Below the pieces are notes generated by a model. The model was not told the origin of the DNA, ran no database searches, and was given only the letters and a program-made list of their open reading frames with translations. A stretch of 64,000 nucleotides of DNA from Sinorhizobium numidicum (GTDB lineage Bacteria > Pseudomonadota > Alphaproteobacteria > Rhizobiales > Rhizobiaceae), in assembly GCF_029892045.1 (NCBI RefSeq), contig NZ_CP120368.1:1486001-1550000 (forward strand). Direction: 5' to 3'. Both the position numbers and the translations under genes were made by a program. Position 1 is the stretch's first letter. Each line of letters starts with the position of its first letter. Below, piece after piece: positions 8,860 to 17,572 of the stretch.

Positions 8860-8892
8860 GGCCGTTCAGTTTTTGCTGGACGGCCTTTTTTT
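8860..8892 (+). terminator. Strong intrinsic terminator with no gene upstream
   Basis: Perfect ten-base arms GGCCGTTCAG and CTGGACGGCC with a six-base loop run straight into seven T residues. No coding gene on this strand ends before it; the next gene upstream is on the other strand. It either ends an unannotated RNA or acts as an attenuator in the leader of the rhomboid gene, which starts at 8986. Confidence 0.85.
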
Positions 8893-8985
8893 GTTTGCTT
8901 ATCCCTTGCGCCCTGTCCGCTGGTCGTTCGTCGACGAGCCGGTCGAATGTGCGCAGAAGCGTTGCGCCAGCAGGAAGAGAGCGGC

Positions 8986-9717
8986 ATGGAACAGGATCAG
9001 ACGGCGACGCCAGGCGAAACGGACGCCGACAGCATGGCTGAGCGCAGTCGCGAACCCGCCTTCAATCTTCCGGCAGGGCTGACGGGCATCCTCTTGTTCC
9101 TCGTCGCGGTCCATGCGCTGAGAACATATGTCCTGTCCGTGGCAGCCGACCAGGAACTGATCCTCAACTTTGCCTTTCTGCCCGCCCGCTACACGATCCC
9201 GCTTGCCGACCAGGGTCTAGTCTGGCTCTGGACGCCCGTTACCTATTCCTTCCTCCATGGCAGTTGGGAACATCTCATCTTCAACATCTTCTGGATGGTC
9301 GCCTTCGGTGCACCGGTCGTGCGGCGGATCGGCTTGGCACGGCTCGCCATATTCTGGTGCCTGTCGGCGGCGTCGGCCGTCGCTCTGCACGTCGCCTTCC
9401 ATTGGGGAGAAATGGTCGTCGTGATCGGGGCGTCGGGAGTCGTTTCGGGTTTCATGGGCGCGGCCGCACGTTTCGTCTTCTCTCCGAGCGGCCGCATCAG
9501 CCGCCAATTCGCTCACCTCAATCGCCGACTTTCATTGACGGAAACACTCAGCAACCGCTCGGTGTTGGTCTTCACGGGTATCTGGTTCCTGACCAATTTC
9601 CTGGTGGCATCTGGCATCTTTTCCATCGGAGGTGCGGGGACCGTGGCGTGGGAGGCGCACATCGGCGGCTTCCTGTTTGGCATCCTCCTGTTCGGACTTT
9701 TCGATCCGCGTCGCTGA
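8986..9717 (+). CDS. Rhomboid family intramembrane serine protease
   Basis: A 243-residue polytopic membrane protein. The catalytic dyad is present: Ser150 in IGASG and His224 in EAHIGGFLFG. HGSWEHLIFNIFW (about residues 91-103) is the conserved helix-2 region. About 30 soluble residues precede the first membrane helix. Rhomboids cleave substrates within the membrane; the substrate here is unknown. The start at 8986 has AGGAAGAG upstream; the frame is open back to 8815, but that would place the terminator at 8860 inside the coding region. Confidence 0.92.
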   Translation: MEQDQTATPGETDADSMAERSREPAFNLPAGLTGILLFLVAVHALRTYVLSVAADQELILNFAFLPARYTIPLADQGLVWLWTPVTYSFLHGSWEHLIFNIFWMVAFGAPVVRRIGLARLAIFWCLSAASAVALHVAFHWGEMVVVIGASGVVSGFMGAAARFVFSPSGRISRQFAHLNRRLSLTETLSNRSVLVFTGIWFLTNFLVASGIFSIGGAGTVAWEAHIGGFLFGILLFGLFDPRR

Positions 9718-10139
9718 AGCCGGCGAGCAAGCGGTTGTTACGCCGCTGACGATAATGCATTGTTTCAGCCTCGGAATCATAGTGATGGCCGATTCTCCCG
9801 AAGAGGCCGGAGCGGACGCGAGAAGGCTTGATTTCGCTGGGGCGCTGGAGCACCATTTGCCACGGTCGCCGATCATCTGAGCGTGAGGCGATCGCTGAAG
9901 GCTGGGTGTCGGTGCAACGTCGCGGATAGCGACGGCAGTTTCGGCACCGGAAGGGGTACAGGTTCCTGCGGCCGACTGCACGAATGAATTGGTCCTGAAA
10001 ACCGGAATGGGTTTTCGGGACAGCCGTTGAGAAGCGCGAGTGTCATGGCGGCTTTGCGCATCCGAAGGGAAGTGCAGCAGCTGATACGGCCAGAACCTCT
10101 TCTCGTCGGCCCGGTTTTGTCGCAACGGGAGATGTGCGC
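9718..10139. other. Intergenic region with a REP-like palindrome; no supported gene
   Basis: A minus-strand frame covers 9532-10125 but overlaps the rhomboid gene and has a shadow-like composition. The only distinct structure is the hairpin at 9992-10021. GGGAG just before 10140 is the ribosome site of the CBS gene. Confidence 0.5.
9992..10021. repeat. REP-like palindrome
   Basis: Arms GTCCTGAAAACC and GGTTTTCGGGAC pair over twelve bases with one G-T wobble, around the loop GGAATG. The GAAAACC/GGTTTTC core resembles a small palindrome I recall as frequent between genes in rhizobia. Only one clear copy was found in this window. Confidence 0.5.
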
Positions 10140-10568
10140 ATGTCAGTGAAAGCGATTCTCAACGAAAAAGGCCACAACGTCGTAACCGTCACCCCCCAGG
10201 TCACGGTCCAGCAAGCGGCGACTTTTCTGCATGACAATCATATCGGGGCTGTCATCATCATCGATGCGGATGAGCATATCGTCGGCATTATGACCGAGCG
10301 GGATATTGTGGCCTCGATCGCCAAATATGGCGCCGCCTGTCTCGACAAGCCGGTTTCGTCCGTGATGTGGCAAAATGTCTATTGCTGCCGCGAGGAAATG
10401 TCCGTGAATACGTTGATGGAGATGATGAGCAAGTTGCGTGCGCGTCATCTGCCGGTGGAAAAGGATGGCCGCCTCGCTGGGATCGTGTCGATCGGAGACG
10501 TGGTCAAGTATCATATTCGCGCCATCGAGCATGAGGCCGAACAGATCAAGGCCTACATTGCGGGCTAA
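10140..10568 (+). CDS. CBS-domain pair protein
   Basis: A 142-residue soluble protein made of two CBS motifs: the first about residues 10-65 (GAVIIIDADEHIVGIMTERDIV) and the second about 76-130 (ARHLPVEKDGRLAGIVSIGDVV). Paired CBS motifs bind adenine nucleotides or similar ligands and act as energy sensors, but stand-alone members like this have no assigned partner. The ATG at 10140 has GGGAG upstream; a GTG at 10134 would add two residues. A hairpin follows the stop. Common as a core gene in Rhizobiales. Confidence 0.92.
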   Translation: MSVKAILNEKGHNVVTVTPQVTVQQAATFLHDNHIGAVIIIDADEHIVGIMTERDIVASIAKYGAACLDKPVSSVMWQNVYCCREEMSVNTLMEMMSKLRARHLPVEKDGRLAGIVSIGDVVKYHIRAIEHEAEQIKAYIAG

Positions 10569-10573
10569 CAGGC

Positions 10574-10596
10574 AAGGGCGGCGCCGCGCCGCCCTT
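10574..10596 (+). terminator. Probable terminator after the CBS gene
   Basis: Perfect nine-base arms AAGGGCGGC and GCCGCCCTT with a five-base loop lie six bases after the stop. There is no T tract, so termination may be weak or Rho-assisted. Confidence 0.5.
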
Positions 10597-10710
10597 CAGT
10601 CGCGCGTCGCGCGGGACGCGTGAAACCATTACTCGGTCACTCGAACGAGTCTTCATCACAACCCGATTGGTGTCGATTGCGCCTGCGACAACAGCGCGGA
10701 TCATTGTTGG

Positions 10711-11673
10711 TCAACGAACCAGCGCTTCCTGCATGCGCTTGATTTCGGCGAGTTTCGCCTTTGCTTCGTGGTAGCCGCGATCGATCGCTTCCCCGGCGCG
10801 ATGAAACTCCGAAAGCCCGATATCGTTGAGCTTCGGATGAAGAGCGAGGTCTGGTGGATCGCCGGCGAGCCGAGCGCGCGAGATACGGTCCTGGATAATA
10901 TTGAAAGCCTGCACCATAACGCTGGTCATGCCAAGGCGCGCCGAATAGTGGTTGGCCTCCTTCAAGGGCACGTCGGGCGTATCCACGCCGGCGCTGTGCT
11001 TGACGACGGCAGAGCGGCCGTAAAGGTCGTAATTGAGATTGACCGCGACAACGAGTTGCTGCTCGTACGCGCGGCAGACCGAGACGGGAACGGGATTGAC
11101 GAGCGCACCGTCGATCAGGGTCCGGCCGTTGGCGTTGATCGGCTCGAAAATGCCGGGCAGCGCGTAGGACGCCCGGATCGCGGTAATCAGCGAGCCCTTC
11201 TCGAGCCAAACCTCATGGCCGCTGTGAACTTCCGTCGCCACGGCAACGAAGGGACGGTCGAGGCTTTCGATGCTGAGATTCTGCAGGTGCTCCTGCATGC
11301 GTTTGGTGAGCCGCAGACCACCGAATAGGCCACCGCCGCCGATCGCAAAATCGAGGAGGCCGGCAATGCGCCGTACGGTGAGGGAGCGGGCGAAAGCCTC
11401 CAGTTCATCCAGCTTGCCGGCGAGATAACAACCGCCGACGAGGGCGCCGATCGACGTGCCGGCAATCATGCCGACCTCAATTCCCTCTTCGTCGAGTGCT
11501 CTCAAGACGCCGATGTGGGCCCAGCCGCGCGCAGCGCCGCCGCCAAGGGCTATGGCGATCTTCGGTTTGGTAGGTTGAGGTGCCGGGGCTGGAGGAATAG
11601 TCGTGATCGATGATCCATCCGTGGTGGACAAATCGGTTGTCTGGCTGCTGCGCGTAAATGTCCAGTTCAACAT
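10711..11673 (-). CDS. Patatin-like phospholipase (RssA-type)
   Basis: A 320-residue cytoplasmic or membrane-associated acyl hydrolase. All patatin motifs are present: oxyanion loop GGGAARG (44-50), nucleophile elbow GTSIG with Ser74, and catalytic Asp188 in IDGALVNPVP. The first 35 residues are Ser/Thr/Pro-rich and probably disordered. Bacterial RssA-like patatins are presumed lipases of unknown substrate. The gene is followed on its strand by nothing obvious and preceded, after 300 bases, by hisI. Confidence 0.9.
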   Translation of the reverse strand: MLNWTFTRSSQTTDLSTTDGSSITTIPPAPAPQPTKPKIAIALGGGAARGWAHIGVLRALDEEGIEVGMIAGTSIGALVGGCYLAGKLDELEAFARSLTVRRIAGLLDFAIGGGGLFGGLRLTKRMQEHLQNLSIESLDRPFVAVATEVHSGHEVWLEKGSLITAIRASYALPGIFEPINANGRTLIDGALVNPVPVSVCRAYEQQLVVAVNLNYDLYGRSAVVKHSAGVDTPDVPLKEANHYSARLGMTSVMVQAFNIIQDRISRARLAGDPPDLALHPKLNDIGLSEFHRAGEAIDRGYHEAKAKLAEIKRMQEALVR

Positions 11674-11975
11674 CCGGCACCTCCAACACCGCCGAATAGA
11701 ATACCTAGGTCGCGCCGCTTGTAGGGATCCCTGCCAAGCCGGCGATGGTGCCGGCCATGTCCGAATTCATCGCTGAAAGACTGGCACCATGATTGATATA
11801 TAACATCGAACCTGTCGCCGATGCGGCCGGCCCGATAAACATTGGAGACAGCCTGCAACATATCCCGGTTCACCGCCGTTACCGCGGGTACCGGTTCCAT
11901 GAACAATGATTAGGCGCCCATTTGGTTGCCAAAAAGTAAATATAGCACGTGGTTGCACCAAGAGAATGCAAATGC
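11674..11975. other. Intergenic region between hisI and the patatin gene
   Basis: Several short minus-strand frames are open (for example 11667-11906) but none has a credible ribosome site and composition together. A stretch before 11975 is AT-rich. No repeat or RNA was recognised. Confidence 0.45.
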
Positions 11976-12428
11976 TTATTTTTCGCTGTAGATCTCTGCC
12001 GGATCGAAATGTCTATGGTCGTCGGTGATCGTCACCGTCGCTTTGCCTGCCTCGACGCCAACGGTGCGGTAGAAGCACGAGCGTCGGCCGGTGTGACATG
12101 TGGCGTCATGGCCGGCAACCGAGACCTTCAGCCAGATGGCGTCCTGATCGCAATCGGTCCGTATTTCCTGGACCGATTGCAAGTTGCCCGAACTTTCGCC
12201 TTTCTTCCATAGGCCCTTGCGCGAGCGGCTATAATAGTGGGCGATGCCGGTTTCGATCGTCAGAGCCAGCGCCTCGGCGTTCATATGCGCGACCATCAGC
12301 AATTCGCCATCGCGAGCATCGGTCACGACGGCCGTGATCAGGCCCTTGTCGTCGAAGCGGGGCGTGAAGGCCGGGCCTGTTTCAAGCTCGACCTTGTTTT
12401 CTGAGGGGGCATCGAAGGTGAGCGTCAT
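11976..12428 (-). CDS. hisI: Phosphoribosyl-AMP cyclohydrolase (histidine biosynthesis)
   Basis: Catalyses the third step of histidine synthesis, opening the adenine ring of phosphoribosyl-AMP. At 150 residues it is the single-function form without a HisE domain, as usual in alphaproteobacteria. Key motifs are visible: [28 protein letters not shown], and the metal-binding DCDQDA plus [11 protein letters not shown] with the Cys and Asp ligands. The gene follows folE on the same strand with only 23 bases between them. Confidence 0.95.
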   Translation of the reverse strand: MTLTFDAPSENKVELETGPAFTPRFDDKGLITAVVTDARDGELLMVAHMNAEALALTIETGIAHYYSRSRKGLWKKGESSGNLQSVQEIRTDCDQDAIWLKVSVAGHDATCHTGRRSCFYRTVGVEAGKATVTITDDHRHFDPAEIYSEK

Positions 12429-12433
12429 CGCGA

Positions 12434-12451
12434 AAGCTCCGTTGACGGAGC

Positions 12452-12453
<2 letters not shown>
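12434..12453 (-). promoter_or_regulatory. Hairpin between folE and hisI
   Basis: AAGCTCCG and CGGAGCTT form a perfect eight-base stem with a four-base loop, overlapping the folE stop and ending just before the hisI start. It may reduce read-through into hisI or tune translation. It lacks a T tract. Confidence 0.5.
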
Positions 12454-13069
<616 letters not shown>

Positions 13070-13409
13070 AATGGCCCCTTTAAGCAATACGTGATTGCTG
13101 ACGTTTTATCTTTCGGACAACTCGCCACTGGCCATTCGCCTAACCCTGCAGGCTTGGGTTCCGTTGGCGGGCTCCGGGGCTTTCGGGTCCTGGCTTAGCA
13201 GTGCACTGGACCGTCCGGCACGGTTTCCCAAACAACAGGCGACACTTAGTCCTCTTGCGGAAGTGTCGCCCCAACACGACATAGCATATAGTATGGTGCC
13301 ACATGGATGAAAGAGGCCGAACATGCCATGCCGTGCTTTTTTCCTGTCTACCGAAGAAAATCATGCGCCTATCACTCAAAACCGAGAAAAATGAGCCGGA
13401 TCGCGTCAA
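13070..13409. other. Divergent intergenic region between folE and the scaffold gene
   Basis: Contains promoters for both directions. The distinct element is the exact inverted repeat at 13238-13270. No gene is supported: the long minus-strand frame 13140-14171 covers real genes antisense and has a shadow composition. Confidence 0.5.
13238..13270. promoter_or_regulatory. Perfect 10-base inverted repeat
   Basis: Arms GGCGACACTT and AAGTGTCGCC are exact complements separated by 13 bases. There is no T tract on either side, so it is more likely an operator or RNA stem than a terminator. It lies 140 bases before the scaffold gene. Confidence 0.5.
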
Positions 13410-13856
13410 ATGATGGATGAGATATACAACAGCAGGATTCTGGAATTCGCCGGCAATATTCCTCGTACCGGAATGCTGGTGGATGCGGATGCCGAGGCAG
13501 CCGCGCATTCGAAGCTCTGCGGTTCGAAAGTAAGGATCTGGCTGAAGATGGATGGCGATCTCGTGACCGATTTCGCCCATGACGTCAAAGCCTGCGCACT
13601 CGGGCAGGCGTCGTCCTCGATCATGGCGCGGCAGATTGTCGGCGCGCATAAGACCGAAATCCGGCAGGCCCGTGAAGACATGCTCGCCATGCTGAAGGCG
13701 GACGGTGAAGGTCCCTCCGGCCGCTTCGAGGACATGCGTTTCCTGAGGCCCGTCAAGGACTACAAGGCTCGTCACGCCTCGACGATGCTCACTTTCGATG
13801 CAGTGGTCGATGCCATCAACCAGATCGAGGCAAAGCGTTTGGCAGCGGCGGTCTGA
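13410..13856 (+). CDS. NifU/IscU-like iron-sulfur scaffold protein lacking the third ligand Cys
   Basis: A 148-residue protein of the NifU_N/IscU/SufU fold. The first two ligand cysteines are present, Cys37 in KLCGSK and Cys62 in ACALGQASS. Where canonical scaffolds have His-Cys-Ser, this protein has His122-Ala123-Ser124 (ARHASTML), so one cluster ligand is missing. It may carry or bind clusters differently, or have another role. It overlaps nothing but is followed after three bases by yidD and then a DUF2267 gene, so the three could be one transcript. ATG at 13413 is an alternative start. No isc/suf genes are nearby. Confidence 0.85.
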   Translation: MMDEIYNSRILEFAGNIPRTGMLVDADAEAAAHSKLCGSKVRIWLKMDGDLVTDFAHDVKACALGQASSSIMARQIVGAHKTEIRQAREDMLAMLKADGEGPSGRFEDMRFLRPVKDYKARHASTMLTFDAVVDAINQIEAKRLAAAV

Positions 13857-13859
13857 GCG

Positions 13860-14222
13860 ATGTGCCGGCAGTCGCAGCATCACCATGCCTCCGGTCCCAA
13901 CATCAGGGCCAGCCGGAACTGGTCTGGGCGGTTTCGCAAGACGCCCGGTCGGCTGCTCGGCATGGCGCTGATCCGCGCCTATCAACTGACGTTGTCGAGC
14001 TTCATCGGCAATTCCTGCCGGCATCTGCCGACCTGCTCGGAATATGGCTTCGAGGCGGTTGCCCGCCATGGTCTCTGGGCGGGGAGCTGGATGACGCTCT
14101 TCCGCGTCGCGCGCTGCGGGCCCGGCGGGACGCATGGATTCGATCCGGTGCCGGAGGTGCTTGCGTCGCACCAGCGATGGTTCACGCCGTGGCGTTATTG
14201 GCAGTCGCGAAAGGAGGCGTGA
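13860..14222 (+). CDS. yidD: Membrane protein insertion efficiency factor YidD
   Basis: A small peripheral inner-membrane protein that assists YidC-dependent insertion. The core (about residues 33-100: LIRAYQLTLSSFIGNSCRHL, PTCSEYG, CGPGGTHGFDPVP) contains the three conserved cysteines. At 120 residues it is longer than most family members (70-85) because of about 30 basic N-terminal residues, as is common in Rhizobiales; an internal start near the core (MALIRAYQ) is possible. It follows the scaffold gene by three bases. Confidence 0.93.
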   Translation: MCRQSQHHHASGPNIRASRNWSGRFRKTPGRLLGMALIRAYQLTLSSFIGNSCRHLPTCSEYGFEAVARHGLWAGSWMTLFRVARCGPGGTHGFDPVPEVLASHQRWFTPWRYWQSRKEA

Positions 14223-14227
14223 AAGCC

Positions 14228-14647
14228 ATGACGATGCCGACGGAATATCGGCAGGCCTCCGCCGATTTCGACCGTTTCATCCTGGATGTCCGCGACATCG
14301 CCGGCCTTCAGACGACCAACCAGGCCTATACGATGGTGCAATCCGTGTTTCAGACGTTTCGACGGCGCCTCGAGATTTCGGACGCGTTGCTGTTCGCCAA
14401 TGTTCTGCCGCCGGTACTTCGGGCGATCTTCGTCGCCGATTGGGACCTCGAGGAGCCGATAGTGCCTTTCTCCGGTCGTCTCGCGATGACCCGCGAGGTT
14501 CAGTCCTTGCGCTCCGATCACAATCTGTCTCCGGATACGGCGATCGCCGACGTCGCTGCCGCTCTGCGCCGGAATGTGGATGAGGTAACGCTCGATCGCG
14601 TACTCGCCTGGCTGCCCGAAGGCGCCGTTGATTTCTGGCGGGCTTGA
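14228..14647 (+). CDS. DUF2267 family protein
   Basis: A 139-residue soluble protein. The pattern is that of DUF2267: ASADFDRFILDVRDIAGLQT at the start, then QTFRRRLEISDALLFANVLPPVLRAIFVADWD in the middle and a helical C-terminus. The function of the family is unknown. The ATG at 14228 has AGGAGG ten bases upstream (inside the end of yidD); the frame is open far upstream, but that part is the shadow of yidD. Confidence 0.85.
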   Translation: MTMPTEYRQASADFDRFILDVRDIAGLQTTNQAYTMVQSVFQTFRRRLEISDALLFANVLPPVLRAIFVADWDLEEPIVPFSGRLAMTREVQSLRSDHNLSPDTAIADVAAALRRNVDEVTLDRVLAWLPEGAVDFWRA

Positions 14648-14662
14648 GGGGGATACGTCGGG

Positions 14663-15201
14663 ATGAAGACTTATGTGGCGCTGCTCTACAGCATCCTCCT
14701 TGGCGAAAACCGCCGGGTTGTCATGTCGGATCTGAGGGCGATGACCGAGCGTCTCGGCTACCATTCCCCACGCACCCTCGTTGCCACCGGCAATCTCGTT
14801 TTCGATGCCCTTGAAAAGCCGCTCGCAGAAATCGAGGCGGAACTCGAATTAGCATTTGCGGCGACATTCGGCCGGCATGTCGACATCATCACGCGCTCCG
14901 CGGACGACTGGCTGAAACTGGCCGCCAGCAACCCGTTTCCCGCCGAAAGCCAGGAGGATCCGACCCGCGTCCACGTCGGGTGATGCGCTCGCCACTTCAG
15001 GCCGATGTGCTTGATGAACTCCGCCGCTATTGTTCCAGGGGCGAACGACTGGAAATCGTCGGCGGCGATCTTTGGGCGGACTTTAGCGGCAAAGCGAGCG
15101 AGTCGAAACTGCCCGGCGCCTTTACCACGAAACGGCTCGGCGTCGGGACGTTGCGCAACTGGAACACCGTGCAGGGCTTGCGCGCGATGCTGGCCGGTTG
15201 A
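14663..15201 (+). pseudogene. DUF1697 protein gene broken by a frameshift
   Basis: Two adjacent frames together make one DUF1697 protein of about 179 residues. The first part (14663-14983) starts MKTYVALLYSILLGENR and has the family motifs RTLVATGNLVF and ends DPTRVHVG then TGA. The second frame continues from about 14980 with VMRSPLQADVLDEL and ends with the family hallmark RNWNTVQGL. A shift of one base (one missing, or two extra) around 14977-14982, in the GGG before TGATG, breaks the gene. Either a true pseudogene or a sequencing error in a G run. Confidence 0.85.
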
Positions 15202-15413
15202 GCGGCCGGCACGCCTTTACTCCACCGCCAAAAACCTTTATCAGGCCCGCGTCACTTCACCGGTAGCTATGGCGCCGCGTCTCATCACGCAATGGTTGCT
15301 GTAGCGCTCTGAATTCCTGCATGATTTCTCTTTAACCGGTGCTGACGTACGGGATCATGCAGTACCCGGAAACCATACCACCCGCATTCGTTGGCGGGAC
15401 TGGATAGGAGATC

Positions 15414-17399
15414 ATGATGTCGCATTCCGTTTCCCTTACATTTCCTGATGGCTCCGTGCGCGAGTTCGCCGCCGGTACGACCGGCGGCGCGGTAGCCGAG
15501 TCGATCTCGAAGTCGCTGGCCAAGAAGGCTGTCGCGATCGCCCTCGATGGCGAACTGCGCGACCTTTCCGACGCTGTGACCGACGGCAAAATCGAGATCG
15601 TGACGCGTGACGACAAGCGCGCGCTCGAACTCATCCGCCACGACGCGGCCCACGTCATGGCCGAAGCGGTGCAGGAATTGTGGCCGGGAACGCAGGTGAC
15701 CATCGGTCCTGTCATCGACAACGGCTTCTATTACGACTTCGCCAAGAACGAACCCTTCACGCCCGACGACCTGCCGGTCATCGAGAAGAAGATGAGGGAG
15801 ATCATCGCGCGCAACAAAGCCTTCACCAAGGAGATCTGGTCGCGCGAGAAGGCGAAGGAGGTCTTTGCCGCCAAGGGCGAGAACTACAAGGTCGAGCTCG
15901 TCGACACGATCCCCGAGGGCCAGGACCTCAAGATCTACTACCAAGGCGACTGGTTCGATCTCTGCCGCGGCCCGCATATGGCTTCGACGGGCCAGATCGG
16001 CACGGCCTTCAAGTTGATGAAAGTGGCCGGCGCCTACTGGCGTGGCGACAGCAACAATCCGATGCTGACGCGCATCTACGGCACCGCCTGGCATACGCAG
16101 GAGGAACTTGATCAGTATCTGCATGTGCTTGCGGAAGCCGAGAAACGGGATCATCGCCGCCTCGGCCGCGAGATGGACCTCTTCCATTTCCAGGAGGAGG
16201 GGCCGGGCGTGGTCTTCTGGCACGGCAAGGGCTGGCGCATATTCCAGGGTCTTGTCGCCTATATGCGCCGCAGGCTCGAAGGCGATTACCAGGAAGTCAA
16301 CGCTCCCCAGGTGCTCGACAAGTCGCTCTGGGAGACTTCCGGTCACTGGGGCTGGTACCGCGACAACATGTTCAAGGTTACGGTCGCCGGCGACGACACG
16401 GATGACGACCGCGTCTTTGCGCTGAAGCCGATGAACTGCCCGGGGCACATCCAGATCTTCAAGCACGGCCTGAAGTCCTATCGCGAGCTTCCGGTCCGTC
16501 TGGCCGAGTTCGGCAACGTGCACCGTTATGAACCGTCCGGCGCATTGCATGGGCTTATGCGTGTGCGCGGCTTCACTCAGGACGACGCCCATATCTTCTG
16601 CACCGACGAGCAGATGGCTGCCGAATGCCTGAAGATCAATGACCTTATTCTCTCGGTTTATGAGGACTTCGGATTCAAGGAAATCGTCGTCAAGCTCTCG
16701 ACGCGGCCGGAAAAGCGTGTCGGCTCCGATGCGCTGTGGGATCGGGCAGAAGCCGTGATGATGGAAGTGCTGAAGACGATCGAGGCGCAGTCCGAGGGGC
16801 GCATCAAGACCGGCATTCTTCCGGGCGAGGGCGCTTTCTACGGTCCGAAGTTCGAATACACGCTGAAGGACGCGATCGGCCGCGAGTGGCAATGTGGCAC
16901 AACCCAGGTCGATTTCAATTTGCCGGAGCGTTTCGGCGCTTTCTACATCGACAAGGATTCGGAAAAGCGTCAGCCGGTCATGATCCATCGTGCCATCTGC
17001 GGTTCGATGGAGCGTTTCCTCGGTATTCTGATCGAAAACTTCGCGGGGCACATGCCGCTCTGGATCTCGCCGCTGCAGGTGGTGGTCGCGACGATCACTT
17101 CGGAAGCGGACGACTATGGACGCGAGGTTGCAGCGCTCCTGCGTGAGGCCGGGCTTACGGTCGAGACCGACTTCCGCAACGAAAAGATCAACTACAAGGT
17201 CCGCGAGCATTCGGTGACGAAGGTTCCGGTCATTGTCGTTTGCGGCAAGCGCGAGGCGGAGGAGCGTTCGGTCAATATCCGGCGCCTCGGATCGCAGGCG
17301 CAGACGGTGATGTTGCTTGAAGATGCGGTCGCTTCCCTTTCGGACGAGGCGATGGCACCGGACCTCAAGCGCAAGGCGGAAAAGAAAGCCCGGGGCTAA
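15414..17399 (+). CDS. thrS: Threonyl-tRNA synthetase
   Basis: Charges tRNA-Thr with threonine in the cytoplasm. The 661-residue protein has an N-terminal TGS domain (about 1-65), an editing domain with [11 protein letters not shown] and the second-half zinc site (about 65-225), the class II catalytic core (about 245-540) with [11 protein letters not shown] and [13 protein letters not shown], and an anticodon-binding domain (about 550-650). GGAG precedes the ATG at 15414. The 210 bases upstream have no recognised leader control element. A hairpin overlaps the stop. Confidence 0.97.
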   Translation: MMSHSVSLTFPDGSVREFAAGTTGGAVAESISKSLAKKAVAIALDGELRDLSDAVTDGKIEIVTRDDKRALELIRHDAAHVMAEAVQELWPGTQVTIGPVIDNGFYYDFAKNEPFTPDDLPVIEKKMREIIARNKAFTKEIWSREKAKEVFAAKGENYKVELVDTIPEGQDLKIYYQGDWFDLCRGPHMASTGQIGTAFKLMKVAGAYWRGDSNNPMLTRIYGTAWHTQEELDQYLHVLAEAEKRDHRRLGREMDLFHFQEEGPGVVFWHGKGWRIFQGLVAYMRRRLEGDYQEVNAPQVLDKSLWETSGHWGWYRDNMFKVTVAGDDTDDDRVFALKPMNCPGHIQIFKHGLKSYRELPVRLAEFGNVHRYEPSGALHGLMRVRGFTQDDAHIFCTDEQMAAECLKINDLILSVYEDFGFKEIVVKLSTRPEKRVGSDALWDRAEAVMMEVLKTIEAQSEGRIKTGILPGEGAFYGPKFEYTLKDAIGREWQCGTTQVDFNLPERFGAFYIDKDSEKRQPVMIHRAICGSMERFLGILIENFAGHMPLWISPLQVVVATITSEADDYGREVAALLREAGLTVETDFRNEKINYKVREHSVTKVPVIVVCGKREAEERSVNIRRLGSQAQTVMLLEDAVASLSDEAMAPDLKRKAEKKARG

Positions 17400-17415
17400 A
17401 GCTCCGGGACTTTCT
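17389..17415 (+). terminator. Probable thrS terminator
   Basis: Eight-base arms CCCGGGGC and GCTCCGGG (one G-T pair) around TAAA overlap the thrS stop codon and are followed by ACTTTCT. Confidence 0.6.
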
Positions 17416-17572
17416 AGTGCTCGAAAACCGCAGCGATTGAGAGCTATACCGGCTGAGCGCGTTTAGCAGGTGAGGGGGCATGTGAGTTCCGCCGCCTGAC
17501 ATTCAATCCCGGTTCACGCTATGTCAGGTCACTCGCGCACGGATAGGCGTCGGGCAAGGCAAGCTTCGGCAG

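Noticed and set aside
8815..8985. 57-codon N-terminal extension of the rhomboid gene
   Set aside because: It would include a strong terminator and lacks membrane or family similarity; a good ribosome site precedes the start at 8986.
9532..10125. 197-codon minus-strand frame after the rhomboid gene
   Set aside because: It overlaps the rhomboid coding region by 186 bases, has no ribosome site and shows a low-complexity Ser/Ala/Arg composition.
11667..11906. 79-codon minus-strand frame between hisI and the patatin gene
   Set aside because: The first half looks partly protein-like but the second half is Arg/His/Gly-rich and overlaps the patatin start; no ribosome site.
13140..14171. 343-codon minus-strand frame opposite the scaffold and yidD genes
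   Set aside because: It covers two recognisable plus-strand genes in antisense and is Arg/His-rich, as shadows of GC-rich genes are.
15202..15413. Possible leader control element upstream of thrS
   Set aside because: Only short chance stems were found and T-box leaders are not expected in alphaproteobacteria.
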